From: CAZDRX01 sp964508225
GTDB lineage: Bacteria > Patescibacteriota > Gracilibacteria > Peribacterales > Peribacteraceae
NCBI GenBank assembly: GCA_964508225.1
Contig: CAZDRX010000008.1
Location: 4,174 to 68,173, forward strand
Direction: 5' to 3'
DNA: 64,000 nucleotides
Position 1 is the stretch's first letter. Each line of letters begins with the position of its first letter. The notes beneath the pieces were generated by a model. It worked only from the letters and a program-made list of their open reading frames with translations, searched no databases and was not told the origin of the DNA. Shown here one piece after another: positions 48,724 to 57,549 of the stretch. The position numbers and the translations under genes are program-made.

Positions 48724-51016
48724 CTACGCGACCGATGCGTGCCGGAGCCGGAGCGCGTTGCTGATCACCGAGACCGAGCTCAGGCTCATCGCGGCAGCCG
48801 CGATCATGGGGCTGAGGAGCATTCCCGAGAACGGATAGAGAATGCCTGCGGCCACGGGGACGCCGAGCACGTTGTAGAAGAACGCGAAGAAGAGATTCTG
48901 CCGGATGTTCTGCATCACTTCGCGGCTGAGCCTCCGCGCGCGGACGATACCGCGCAGGTCGCCCTTCACGAGCGTGACGCCCGCGCTCTGCATGGCGATA
49001 TCCGTGCCTGTGCCCATCGCAATGCCGATGTCCGCTTCGGCGAGTGCAGGAGCATCATTGATGCCGTCTCCTGCCATCGCAACGATGTGACCTTCCTTCC
49101 GCAGCTGAGCGACGATCTCGTGCTTTCTCTCGGGGCGGACGCCGGCTTCGATATGCTCGAGGCCCAGCGCCTTGCCTACCGCCATCGCGGTCGTCCGGTG
49201 ATCACCTGTGAGCATGACGATGTCCATCCCTTCTTTGTGCAGAGCGCGGATTGCCTCTGCCGTCGTATCCTTGATCGGATCGGCGATGCTGAGGAACCCG
49301 AGGACGCCGCCTTTCTCCGCAAGGAAGACCACCGTGTGGCCTTCGTGACGCAGGTTCTCGGCTTCTGCCGCGAAGACGCCTGCCTCCACTCCAAGTTCCC
49401 GGAGGAGCTGCTCGTCTCCGAGTGACAATGCCCTTCCTGCGACCGATCCGCGGATTCCGCGACCGGTGATGGACTCGAAATTCTCGCTCTTCTGCACGGT
49501 GATTCCCCGTTCGCGTGCGCCGTTCAAGACTGCGGCAGCAAGCGGATGCTCGCTCCCTGCCTCAAGGCTTGCCGCGAGCATCAGGACATCATTCTCCGTG
49601 TTCCCGGGTGCCGCCTTCACCGTCATGAGGCGCGGTTTCCCTTCCGTGAGGGTGCCGGTCTTGTCCACAATGAGCGTGTCCACTTTCTCCATCATCTNNN
49701 NNNNNNNCCAGTGATTCCGCGTTCTTGATGAGGATGCCGAGCGTGGCACCCTTTCCGATGCCGACGGTGATCGACATCGGTGTGGCGAGCCCGAGAGCGC
49801 ACGGGCATGCAATGATGAGCACGGACACGGCACTCACCATCCCGAAGACGAGCGACGGTTCAGGGCCGTACGTGAGCCATGCGAAGAAGGCGGTGACGGC
49901 GATCCCGATCACGGCCGGAACGAAGTAAGCGGAGATCGTGTCTGCAAGACGCTGGATAGGTGCACGGCTGCGCTGTGCTTCGCTCACGAGCTGCACGATG
50001 TGCGAGAGCAATGTCTCGCTGCCCACTTTCTCCGCACGAAACACGAAGCCCCCCGTTCCGTTGATCGTCCCTCCGATCACATGATCTCCTGTCTGTTTTT
50101 CGGCGGGCAACGGCTCTCCCGTGATCATCGATTCATCCACGGCGCTTCTTCCTTCCAGAATCACACCGTCCACCGGTACCTTTTCTCCGGGGCGTACGCG
50201 GAGACGATGTCCGTGTGCGACTTCCGAAAGAGGGAGGTCGATCTCCGTACCGTCGTCCTGCACGAGCCGTGCGGTCTTGGGCGCGAGCCCGAGCAGGGCC
50301 TTGATCGCGCTTCCTGTCTTGCTCCGCGCACGCAGTTCCAGCACCTGCCCAAGCAGGACGAGGACGGTGATGACGGCAGCTGCTTCGAAGTACCGGCTCA
50401 CATGACCGTGAGCGACCTGCAGTGATACGGGGAAGAGATCCGGAAAAAATACGGCGATGAGGCTGTAGATGTACGCGACGCTCACGCCGATTCCGATGAG
50501 TGAAAACATATTGAGTGATCGGTGCTTCACCGAAGCAACTGCCCGTTCGAGCAGCGGCCATCCACACCAGATCACGACGGGCGTCGAGAGAATCCACTCG
50601 ATCCAAGGGAGCATGTCCGGCTCGAGGAATCGGTCGCTCACCCACGGAAACATCGTGATGCCGACCAGGGGGATGGTGAACACGCTGCCGATCCAGAACC
50701 GTTTTGTCATGTCGGTCAGTTCGGGGTTGGCTTCTTCCTCCAGCGTCACCGTCACAGGCTCGAGTGCCATGCCGCAAATCGGACAGGTGCCCGGTGCATC
50801 CTGCACGATCTGCGGGTGCATGGGGCACGTATAGTGTGTCTTTGTGACCGGTGCAGACGGATGTACCGGCTCGAGAGCCATACCGCATTTGGTACAGGCT
50901 GCCGGACCATTGCTCGTGACGCCCGGACACATCGGACAGAAGTACGTTCCTGCAGGAAGATTCGTGGGTACGGGTGCAGGCGTGTGGCCTTTGCAGTGTT
51001 CACATGCAGTCGGCAT
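48724..51016 (-). CDS. copA: copper-exporting P1B-type ATPase (contains an assembly gap)
   Basis: Pumps Cu+ (or Ag+) out of the cytoplasm. Instead of ferredoxin-like HMA domains, the N-terminus has two Cys-rich zinc-ribbon-like units: FCPMCPGVTSNGPAACTKCG and YTCPMHPQIVQDAPGTCPIC (heavy-metal-binding domain of SilP/CopB-like pumps). Then come TMs, TGEPLPAEK (actuator), IIACPCALGLATP (CPC metal site), DKTGTLTEGKP (phosphorylation Asp), MAGDGINDAPALAEADIG and the last TMs. The 10-N gap at 49698-49707 lies just before DKTGTLT and shifts the apparent frame. Start ATG 51014-51016 overlaps the upstream stop (TAATG). Confidence 0.93.
49698..49707. other. assembly gap (10 N)
   Basis: Filler inside copA, just upstream of the codons for the phosphorylation loop. 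Confidence 0.98.
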
Positions 51017-51348
51017 TATTGTGCCGAAGAACTGATACCCCGCATCATTCCGCCAGCCCTATCGAAATCGAATCCAGCGGTCTGCCATCCCTGATCCGTC
51101 ATGCGCATGTGAGCGAAGCTTCCCCACGTATGCCCCATCATGCCGATGGTCAGGAGACAGACGACGCCGCCACCGATCAGGAGCCAGAGAGCCCAGCTCT
51201 TGAGCTGTGCGTGCGTCAGTGTTTTCGCTGCGAGAATGATCAGAAGAATGATGCCGGAAAGGAATGCGAGTACCGAGAGAATGTGAAGCGCCCAGAGGAT
51301 CGGGAATCCGACTCCGATCATGCCGGTGGAGAATCCAGAGTTCATCAT
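51016..51348 (-). CDS. small two-TM membrane protein of the copper operon
   Basis: 110 aa: MMNSGFSTGMIGVGFPILWA with LHILSVLAFLSGIILLIILA (TM1) and SWALWLLIGGGVVCLLTIGM (TM2), then MGHTWGSFAHMRMTDQGWQT. The Met/His residues after TM2 could handle copper. It lies between the multicopper oxidase and copA, and its stop overlaps the copA start by 1 nt. I cannot assign a family; it is probably an accessory in periplasmic copper passage. Confidence 0.68.
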   Translation of the reverse strand: MMNSGFSTGMIGVGFPILWALHILSVLAFLSGIILLIILAAKTLTHAQLKSWALWLLIGGGVVCLLTIGMMGHTWGSFAHMRMTDQGWQTAGFDFDRAGGMMRGISSSAQ

Positions 51349-51377
51349 AGAAAGAGGGGGGAGAGAGAAAATAAAAA

Positions 51378-52991
51378 CTAACGGATGCTGAAGCTGCCCA
51401 TCATGCCGTTCATCAGATGTTCCGCGATGTGACAATGTAACATCCAGTCGCCCGGGTTGCTCGCGTCGAGCAGGATGTCGACCGTGTGGCCGACGGGCAC
51501 GAGGACGGTGTCCTTCCAGACAAGATTCGTGTTCTCGACTCCGTTGTCCGAGAGAATGAGGAAGCGGTTGCCGTGGAGGTGGATCGGGTGTTGCATCGGG
51601 TGGGGAGAGCGCGCATCGTTCACGATGCGGATCTTCACGTGATCGCCTTTCGTGAAGCTGTAGGAGATGTCCTCGTTCACGGCTCCCGTTGCCTCGTCGA
51701 TGAGCTTCCACTGTGTGTTCGCCTTGGTCGCCCGTACATTCATGCCCGGCATGAGATCCGCCCACTCCATACCGTCGTCGCCGGACATGTTCATACTGTG
51801 CATATTGGGCATTCCCGGCAGCTCGATCGAAAGTTTGAGTGTCTGATCCGGAGCCTTGGAGAACGACGACCGGAACGGATCGATGCTTGCCGTGACGTCC
51901 GCGTTCGCACGCAGCGTGCGGAAGGAATCCGCGTGAGACGGTTGTGCAGCGCCGTTCTTCACCGTGACGGTGCCGAGATCTGTCGTGCCGAGGGGAGTGG
52001 CGGACTGGAGCTTCGATGTTCCGGACGCTCCGAAGAGTACGTCCACGGTGACACGCTCCGACGGTGAGATGATCACGGCATCGACCATCTGTTCTCTCTC
52101 GTACCGCCCGCTGTCACCACCCACCAGTTTCATCTGTGCATCGGTGAAGGTGAGACGGTAGGGACGTGCGTTCGCCGCATTCACGAAGCGGTAGCGGACG
52201 ACCGATCCTGACGGGACTGTTGTAGCGTACGTTGTCTGGCCGTTGATGAGAGAGACGTTTCCGAAGCGACCCATGAGTGCATGATCGGCTTCGGCCGCGT
52301 CATAGGGGACAGGCATTCCGTTCTGATCCACGAGGAGGTCGTCGAGAATCACGGTCTCGGTCATATTCACCGGTCCGTATGCATCGGCACGCTCAGGTTC
52401 CACGACGATGGCTCCGTAGAGCCCCATGTCCTGCTGAACGTCTTCACGGACGTGCGGGTGGTACCAGTAGATTCCCTCATCCGGCACGGTGACGATGTAG
52501 TCGAAGCTGGCTCCGGGTTGTACCGGTTCCTGCGTCACATTCGGAATACCGTCGTACTTGTTCTCCAGACGGATGCCGTGCCAGTGCACCGTCGTCGGGA
52601 GATCAATGTCGTTCACGAAGTGCACAGCGAAGGATGTTCCCTGCTTCGCGACGAAGGTCGGGCCCGGGAATGCACCGTTGTACGCGTACATGGCGATGTC
52701 TTTTCCGTTCAGGTTCGTACGGACGAGCCCTGCCGTGAGGTTCACGGTGTCGCCGTTCTTCACCGTGATCGGGGCAGACTTCTTCGCCCGGGGGAGGCTC
52801 GTAAGGTCTGTGCCGGCTCCCGGGAGGAATGTGAGCTGTCCTTCGCCGATCGCGTTGTTCATCATCATGCCTTGGCCTTTCCCTCCGTTCATCATGCCTT
52901 GGTTCCGGGGCACATCTGACGGGACCGCTCTGCCGCAGGCGGAGAGGAGAACGAGTGAAACAGTGAGAGTCGTGAGAAACCGGGGGGACAT
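51378..52991 (-). CDS. multicopper oxidase, lipoprotein
   Basis: Likely oxidises Cu+ to Cu2+ outside the membrane (CueO-like). MSPRFLTTLTVSLVLLSACG is a lipoprotein signal with Cys at 19. The Met-rich start of the mature chain (NQGMMNGGKGQGMMMNN) resembles copper-binding Met segments. All four copper-site motifs are visible: TTVHWHGIRL, GIYWYHPHVREDV, MQHPIHLHGNRFLI and DWMLHCHIAEHLMNGMMGSF. 537 aa. Second in csoR-mco-small membrane protein-copA. Confidence 0.93.
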   Translation of the reverse strand: MSPRFLTTLTVSLVLLSACGRAVPSDVPRNQGMMNGGKGQGMMMNNAIGEGQLTFLPGAGTDLTSLPRAKKSAPITVKNGDTVNLTAGLVRTNLNGKDIAMYAYNGAFPGPTFVAKQGTSFAVHFVNDIDLPTTVHWHGIRLENKYDGIPNVTQEPVQPGASFDYIVTVPDEGIYWYHPHVREDVQQDMGLYGAIVVEPERADAYGPVNMTETVILDDLLVDQNGMPVPYDAAEADHALMGRFGNVSLINGQTTYATTVPSGSVVRYRFVNAANARPYRLTFTDAQMKLVGGDSGRYEREQMVDAVIISPSERVTVDVLFGASGTSKLQSATPLGTTDLGTVTVKNGAAQPSHADSFRTLRANADVTASIDPFRSSFSKAPDQTLKLSIELPGMPNMHSMNMSGDDGMEWADLMPGMNVRATKANTQWKLIDEATGAVNEDISYSFTKGDHVKIRIVNDARSPHPMQHPIHLHGNRFLILSDNGVENTNLVWKDTVLVPVGHTVDILLDASNPGDWMLHCHIAEHLMNGMMGSFSIR

Positions 52992-53011
52992 GGGAGAGTG
53001 GGGGGGGGGAA

Positions 53012-53281
53012 TTAGCGATTCGAGAGGCCCATCGTCCGGATGATCTCCGAGATGAAGCCGTCGTAGTCTTTCTCCTTCTTCATCTTGTCCTGCGCGCAGG
53101 TATGCATATGGCTTTCGAGCACCTGTGCCTGCACGTGCTTGATGTGTCCGTTCATGGCGAGCAGATTCTCCAGAATATGCGGGCAGTACTCGCCGCTCTC
53201 GATCATCGTCACCACTTTCTTCGCGAGGCCGTCGAGCCTCTTCATGCCTTCCAGAGCCTTTTTCTGATAATCAGCGCGCAT
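53012..53281 (-). CDS. csoR: CsoR/RcnR-family copper-sensing repressor
   Basis: An 89-aa all-helical DUF156 protein. The Cu+ ligands fit CsoR exactly in spacing: Cys33 (GEYCPHIL), His58 and Cys62 (LESHMHTCA), 25 and 4 residues apart as in M. tuberculosis C36-H61-C65. GMKRLDGLAKKVVTMIESGE is the DNA-contact helix. It heads the copper operon, and a (TACCCC)n tract right at its start is the likely operator. Confidence 0.93.
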   Translation of the reverse strand: MRADYQKKALEGMKRLDGLAKKVVTMIESGEYCPHILENLLAMNGHIKHVQAQVLESHMHTCAQDKMKKEKDYDGFISEIIRTMGLSNR

Positions 53282-53282
53282 A

Positions 53283-53333
53283 AATAGGGGTAGGGGGTAG
53301 GGGTAGTATGGAGGAGCGCACAGAAAAGGTCAA
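53283..53333 (-). promoter_or_regulatory. csoR promoter with TACCCC-repeat operator
   Basis: On the minus strand, TTGACC (forward 53328-53333), 17-nt spacer, CATACT (53305-53310), then CTACCCC-TACCCCC-TACCCCTA (forward 53285-53303) in the 5-prime leader before the ATG. CsoR operators are characteristically G/C-tract repeats. The remainder of 53334-53477 contains no supported gene, only a 12-nt match to the tRNA-Glu 3-prime end. Confidence 0.7.
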
Positions 53334-53477
53334 GAACCCTGACCGTATTCTTCTCTTTGCGATGGAATTGGCAGCCCCACGGCCCACAATAACAAACTCT
53401 CTCATTGATGCAATGATGGGTAGGTATGTGGTCCTCAAAAGCATCGCAACTGTTGTCACTCTCAAGAATACATAGCC

Positions 53478-53990
53478 TTACTTCGCTGCGTTGCGCGGAT
53501 CGTCAGCAGGGTTCACGTACGTCAGTCCCCATGGGCCGATTCCATGCAGTTGAACGACGCCGCCATCTTTACTCCAGGCGAAGTGGCTGGCGCCTGTTTT
53601 CATCATTGCGAATCCGCCTGCGCCCAGCTCTTCGAGCTTTGTACTATCGAAAGTATCTCCCATAGCGCGTGCGAATGTGCCGGAGATCACGGTGACGTGT
53701 TCATCCGCGGGGTGGAAGTGCGGAGCGATCTTGTAATCAGCAGGGAACTGGAGCCGCAGCGTGAAGGGCCCCGGTTTCGATGGGTCTCCCTCAAGGACAG
53801 CGATCTTGGCACCAGCGGGAAGAGCCGCAGGCGCGTCTTTCCAATCGACGTCCTTCGCCATGACGAGAATATGGTCCGGTCCGGTCATCTTCTCCTTCTC
53901 CATCATGTTGTTTGTCTGCTGTGCTTTGCAGCCGGCAAGGATAACCATCGCCGCGACGGCGGATCCAAGGAAGAGGTGTTGAGGTTTCAT
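53478..53990 (-). CDS. cupin-domain lipoprotein
   Basis: 170 aa. The lipobox VILAGC puts the lipidated Cys at 21. The cupin core shows IAPHFHPADEHVTVISGTFA (HxH ... E metal ligands) and, later, GASHFAWSKDGGVVQLHGIG (His of motif 2), giving a conserved beta-barrel metal site. Such ChrR/DUF4437-like cupins may act as oxygenases or stress proteins. Position between the copper island and a tRNA suggests a small accessory insertion. Confidence 0.8.
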   Translation of the reverse strand: MKPQHLFLGSAVAAMVILAGCKAQQTNNMMEKEKMTGPDHILVMAKDVDWKDAPAALPAGAKIAVLEGDPSKPGPFTLRLQFPADYKIAPHFHPADEHVTVISGTFARAMGDTFDSTKLEELGAGGFAMMKTGASHFAWSKDGGVVQLHGIGPWGLTYVNPADDPRNAAK

Positions 53991-54035
53991 AGGCGGGATT
54001 TTACTCCTCTAGAATAACTTGGCACAAGAAGGTGT

Positions 54036-54110
54036 TGGCAGCCCCAGGGAGAGTTGAACTCCGGTTAACGGATTGAAAACCCGCTGTCCTAACCATTAGA
54101 CGATGGGGCC
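54036..54110 (-). tRNA. tRNA-Glu (anticodon UUC)
   Basis: The minus strand starts GGCCCCATCGTCTAATGG; anticodon stem GCGGG/TCCGT with loop TTTTCAA (anticodon TTC); T-arm with GTTCAAC; CCA encoded. The acceptor GGCCCCA/TGGGGCT again has G1-U72, with discriminator G73. A TTGACA-N17-GAGAAT promoter reads into it from forward 54180 to 54152. It decodes GAA and probably GAG. Confidence 0.95.
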
Positions 54111-54236
54111 GGAGATACCAAAGAAGAGCGAAGTCGCTTCTTGCGTGCCGAATTCTCATCGGTTCATTGTCAATTGTCAATTTCTCCTCTGCTTGAAACA
54201 ATAAACGGCAATCTCTGATCTTCCAATATTCTCTCT

Positions 54237-54635
54237 ATGACACTCTCTGCTTTTTCCCTCGTTCTGGGCGTCTTCTTTTATGTCTTCGGTTTCCCGCTCG
54301 TCTTCTCCGACGACAAATACGTCGCCTGGCTGAAGAAGTTCGTGAAGGACGAAAACAGCCTCCGCCTCTTCGCGGTGCCGGTGCTCGCCATTGCGGTCAC
54401 CACACTCCGTCATCAGTGGCAGATCAGCGCCGATGGTGAAGGCATCATCGTCGTCATCGCCTGGGTCACGTTCGTGAAGGGTCTCGTGCTCGCCTGGTGG
54501 CCGGCTCAGACGATCCGCATGAAGGCCAAGATCCATGCGTTCATCCTCAGTGAGCACAGCATGCAGATGTTCACGGGCTTCGTGATGGTGCTCCTCGGGG
54601 CGCTCTTCACGTATCTCGGCCTGATGCTCCCCTAA
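54237..54635 (+). CDS. small four-TM membrane protein
   Basis: 132 aa. TMs at about 5-23 (AFSLVLGVFFYVFGFPLVF), 45-58, 72-90 (GIIVVIAWVTFVKGLVLAWW) and 108-130 (MFTGFVMVLLGALFTYLGLM). Not a family I can name. Its TAA overlaps the ATG of the membrane methyltransferase (TAATG), so the two are translationally coupled and probably act together. Confidence 0.7.
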   Translation: MTLSAFSLVLGVFFYVFGFPLVFSDDKYVAWLKKFVKDENSLRLFAVPVLAIAVTTLRHQWQISADGEGIIVVIAWVTFVKGLVLAWWPAQTIRMKAKIHAFILSEHSMQMFTGFVMVLLGALFTYLGLMLP

Positions 54636-55192
54636 TGGGTGATCTCGTTCCCGTCGTCGTCGAGTCGCTCCTGCTCCTCGTCGTCGTTGCTGTCCTGCTC
54701 CTCATTCTGTCGAGCGCGCTCTTCCATCTGCGGCAGATGGTTGCGTTCGTGCCGACGCCGCAGGCCGTGACGGATGCGATGGTCGATCTTGCCGGTCTCA
54801 AGGCCGGAGAGCTGCTCGTGGATCTCGGCGCGGGCGACGGGCGCGTGCTTGCGCGTGCCATGGAGCGGGTGCCGGGCATCCGCGCTGTCGGTTACGAAGG
54901 GGCGTTCGGCGTGTGGCTTCTGGCAAAGTTCCGTGCACTCTTTTCGAAAGAGAAGCCCGTCATGCTCTGCAGGAATTTCCTGAAGGAAGACCTGAGCCAG
55001 GCGGATGTCGTCTTCACCTACCTTTCGATCTCGATGATGCAGACGCTGCGACCCAAGTTCGAGAAAGAGCTGAAGAAGGGTGCGAGGGTCGTCTCCCATG
55101 CGTTCTCGATCAAAGACATGCCGCCCGAGAAGGTGACAAAGGTGACGATGCCGTTCTTCGGTGTCACGAACGTGTATCTCTACCGGTACTAG
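54635..55192 (+). CDS. membrane-anchored SAM-dependent methyltransferase (FAM173/ATPSCKMT-like)
   Basis: 185 aa. One N-terminal TM (ESLLLLVVVAVLLLILSSAL), then FVPTPQAVTDAMVDLAGLKA, LVDLGAGDGRVLARAMERV (SAM loop), AVGYEGAF and ADVVFTYLSISMMQTLRPKF. The pattern VPTPxxVxxxML...DLGxGDGRi...GxExN resembles the mitochondrial lysine methyltransferases ATPSCKMT/FAM173 and their bacterial relatives. The target is probably a membrane protein; the coupled four-TM protein is one candidate. Confidence 0.8.
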   Translation: MGDLVPVVVESLLLLVVVAVLLLILSSALFHLRQMVAFVPTPQAVTDAMVDLAGLKAGELLVDLGAGDGRVLARAMERVPGIRAVGYEGAFGVWLLAKFRALFSKEKPVMLCRNFLKEDLSQADVVFTYLSISMMQTLRPKFEKELKKGARVVSHAFSIKDMPPEKVTKVTMPFFGVTNVYLYRY

Positions 55193-55195
55193 GGC

Positions 55196-56626
55196 TCAGA
55201 AACGGATCGATGCGAGTGGCACGAGTGCCGCCACATGCGCCACGAGCATGATGAGTTCGAGGAGTGCCCATGTGAGGTACCCTGCGATGAGCCCGAGCGG
55301 CATCCACAGGAACCCGAGGAGGGTGGCGACCGTTCCGAGCAGCATCGAAAGCGGGATGAGCGGTGCTACGAGGACATTGCTGACAGGTGCAATGAGGGAG
55401 AACTGCCGGAACAGCAGGATGGAGAGCGGGATGGTGGCGATCTGTGCGGCGACGGTCGCCGTGAGAGACTCGCGGATCGCGAGTGTTTCGGGAACGGCAC
55501 GGAACCATCTCTTCAGCGGGGTCGAAAGTTCTGCGAGACCGATGACGGCGAGGAAGCTCAGCTGGAAGCTCGCGTCGTACCAAAGCATGAGGGGATTGCC
55601 TGCCGTCATGAGGAAGCCCGTCCACAGAATTGACAGGCGTGTTGTCGTCACGCGGCCTGTGCCGATGGCGAGCAGACCCAGCAGACCCATGATCGTGGCA
55701 CGGACGACGGGCGCTCCGGCACCCACGAACACACAGAAGAGCACCGCAGCGCCCGCGAGCGGGAGCAGGCGGCGCTTCAATGGAATCCAGAAGAGCAGAC
55801 CGCCGAGGATCGTGAGGACGATCGTCACGTTGAAGCCAGACACTGCGATGATGTGCGTGAGGCCCGCGGTGCGGAAATCGTCCGTCAGGTGAGCAGGGAG
55901 TCCGCGCCGCGTTCCGGTGAGCAGTCCGGCGAGGAGAGACGCGTGCGGTTCGGGCAGGATGAGCCCGATCTCGTTTTCCACCGTCGTGCGCAGATCCGTG
56001 AGGAGCCGCAGCGCCTTCCATGTCCGTGCGGAGGACGGGGGAGGGTGTCCTGCATCCGCTTTCGTGATCTGTCCGCGTGTCATGAGTGCGCGGATGCCGG
56101 AGAGTTCGAGGTAGTGCGGGTAATCGAAGTCCTCGATCACCTCAGGTCGCGTGAGCTTCCCTTCGATCCGTACTTCATCGCCGTACTCCAGCGGCGGCCA
56201 GAGACCGTAGGCGTTGAAGAGGACGCGCCCCTGCGCCGTGTGTGTCCCTGCCTCATCCGTCACCTCGTCCACGGCGACGGTGAGCTTCGTGAGAGTCGGG
56301 CGCACGTCTGCGGGTTCTGCAATCCATCCATGGAGTGTCACGCTCTTCCCGAGAGCGAAACTCTCGATGTCCTCCGGCTGTGTGACATGCACGGCAGATG
56401 CCGCACTCGTGCAGGCGAGGAGCACTCCGAGCGTGACCGAGGCACCAGTCGCACAGAGTGTTGTTCTTTTTTGAAACACAAAGGACAGGGCGACGAACGC
56501 ACCGGTGACAGCAGCAAGAATGATGGTGACGACGGGCGGGAGTATCAGCGGTTGCCAGAAGCGCAGGCAAAGCAGAGCTCCAAAAAACGTGATCAGGAAG
56601 CCATAACTCACGCGTGATGACTTCAT
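55196..56626 (-). CDS. comEC: ComEC/Rec2-family competence protein without the metallo-beta-lactamase domain
   Basis: The DNA-uptake channel. 476 aa from ATG 56624-56626. Two TMs, then the OB-fold/DUF4131 region (VTLHGWIAEPADVRPTLTKL; VRIEGKLTRPEVIEDFDYPH), then the competence domain: LLAGLLTGTRRGLPAHLTDD, FRTAGLTHIIAVSGFNVTIV, LFCVFVGAGAPVVRATIMGL and YDASFQLSFLAVIGLA. It ends after the last TM, without the C-terminal nuclease-like beta-lactamase domain of B. subtilis ComEC. Natural uptake of DNA is plausible for an organism with limited nucleotide synthesis. The start overlaps the rsmA stop (ATGA). Confidence 0.9.
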   Translation of the reverse strand: MKSSRVSYGFLITFFGALLCLRFWQPLILPPVVTIILAAVTGAFVALSFVFQKRTTLCATGASVTLGVLLACTSAASAVHVTQPEDIESFALGKSVTLHGWIAEPADVRPTLTKLTVAVDEVTDEAGTHTAQGRVLFNAYGLWPPLEYGDEVRIEGKLTRPEVIEDFDYPHYLELSGIRALMTRGQITKADAGHPPPSSARTWKALRLLTDLRTTVENEIGLILPEPHASLLAGLLTGTRRGLPAHLTDDFRTAGLTHIIAVSGFNVTIVLTILGGLLFWIPLKRRLLPLAGAAVLFCVFVGAGAPVVRATIMGLLGLLAIGTGRVTTTRLSILWTGFLMTAGNPLMLWYDASFQLSFLAVIGLAELSTPLKRWFRAVPETLAIRESLTATVAAQIATIPLSILLFRQFSLIAPVSNVLVAPLIPLSMLLGTVATLLGFLWMPLGLIAGYLTWALLELIMLVAHVAALVPLASIRF

Positions 56627-57429
56627 GCGCGCGTCGATCTGATCGCTGCCTCCAGTGCGATCCACTCGTCGGTCGTGAGCGTCTGCGGTCGGCGGTCGGG
56701 GCTGATCTTCGTCTTCTCCATCGCGGCTTCGCCCCCTTCCAGACTGCCGATCGTGTTGCGGAGCATCTTGCGGCGCTGGTGCATCGCATGCTTCGCGAGC
56801 TTGAGGATCCGCTGTGTGGTGTCCGGATCTGTCTTCGGTTCCTTGAAGCACTGGATGTGGAGCACCGCCGAATCTACCTTCGGTGCGGGGATGAATGCCG
56901 TCGGGGGAACGAGCCACGTCAGCTCCGCCTTGCCGAAGAGTGCGACGAGGACCGTCAGGATACTGTCGGAGCCGCTGCTCACGATATTCTCGGCGACTTC
57001 CCGCTGGATGAGGAGTGTGATCGAAGTCGGACGGTCGGCGACCTCCAGAAGCAGGTGGTGCAGCAGGGGCGAGGTGATGTGGTATGGAATGTTCGCCACC
57101 ACTTTGTACGGCGCGGCGGGGGACTGTTCCTGCAGCGCGTTGCCGACCGAGATCGTGAGCTTGGAGGTCTCGCCGCAGAAGCTGCGGATGAGGGGCGGGA
57201 AGCGTGCGTCAATCTCCACGGCCGTCACGTGCCCCGCGCGCTTGAGCAGCTCACGCGTGAGGATGCCGATGCCGGGACCGATCTCGAGGACAGAATCTTT
57301 CGGGCTCAGTTCGGCCGCAGCCACGATCTCATCGAGCGTGCCTTCGTCGACGAGGAAGTGCTGCCCTGCGTCGGTGTCGAGCCGGAGATGGTTTTTCCTC
57401 AGAAAGCCGAGGATCTCTTCTTTGAGCAT
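56623..57429 (-). CDS. rsmA: 16S rRNA (adenine1518/1519-N6)-dimethyltransferase
   Basis: Dimethylates two adenines in the 3-prime hairpin of 16S rRNA. AGQHFLVDEGTLDEIVAAAE, VLEIGPGIGILTRELLKRA (SAM motif I), VTAVEID, YKVVANIPYHITSPLLHHLL (NIPY motif) and VPPTAFIPAPKVDSAVLHI are textbook KsgA motifs; the C-terminal helical domain has AMHQRRKMLRNTI. 268 aa from ATG 57427-57429. The frame stays open far upstream, but that stretch is antisense to the next gene and not protein-like. Confidence 0.95.
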   Translation of the reverse strand: MLKEEILGFLRKNHLRLDTDAGQHFLVDEGTLDEIVAAAELSPKDSVLEIGPGIGILTRELLKRAGHVTAVEIDARFPPLIRSFCGETSKLTISVGNALQEQSPAAPYKVVANIPYHITSPLLHHLLLEVADRPTSITLLIQREVAENIVSSGSDSILTVLVALFGKAELTWLVPPTAFIPAPKVDSAVLHIQCFKEPKTDPDTTQRILKLAKHAMHQRRKMLRNTIGSLEGGEAAMEKTKISPDRRPQTLTTDEWIALEAAIRSTRA

Positions 57430-57549
57430 CGGAGGAGAGAGTACGCGGGTTCTGTCTTTCCTTAAAGCCATTCGTTCGCGATCGATCCGCGCAGATTCCG
57501 GTTGACCGCTCCGTGCAATAACAGCCACGGAAGGACTATACTTTTCCCC

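Noticed and set aside
53285..53305. G-quadruplex in the csoR leader
   Set aside because: Only three runs of four or more G are present, so an intramolecular quadruplex is not supported; a CsoR operator explains the tract better.
53271..53465. 64-codon minus-strand frame over the csoR promoter
   Set aside because: It would run through the csoR promoter and start codon, and its composition is not protein-like.
53362..53475. 37-codon ORF MELAAPRPTITNSLIDAMMG... on the plus strand
   Set aside because: It begins across the tRNA-end-like repeat, has no promoter or homologue I know, and could easily be chance in a 200-bp gap.
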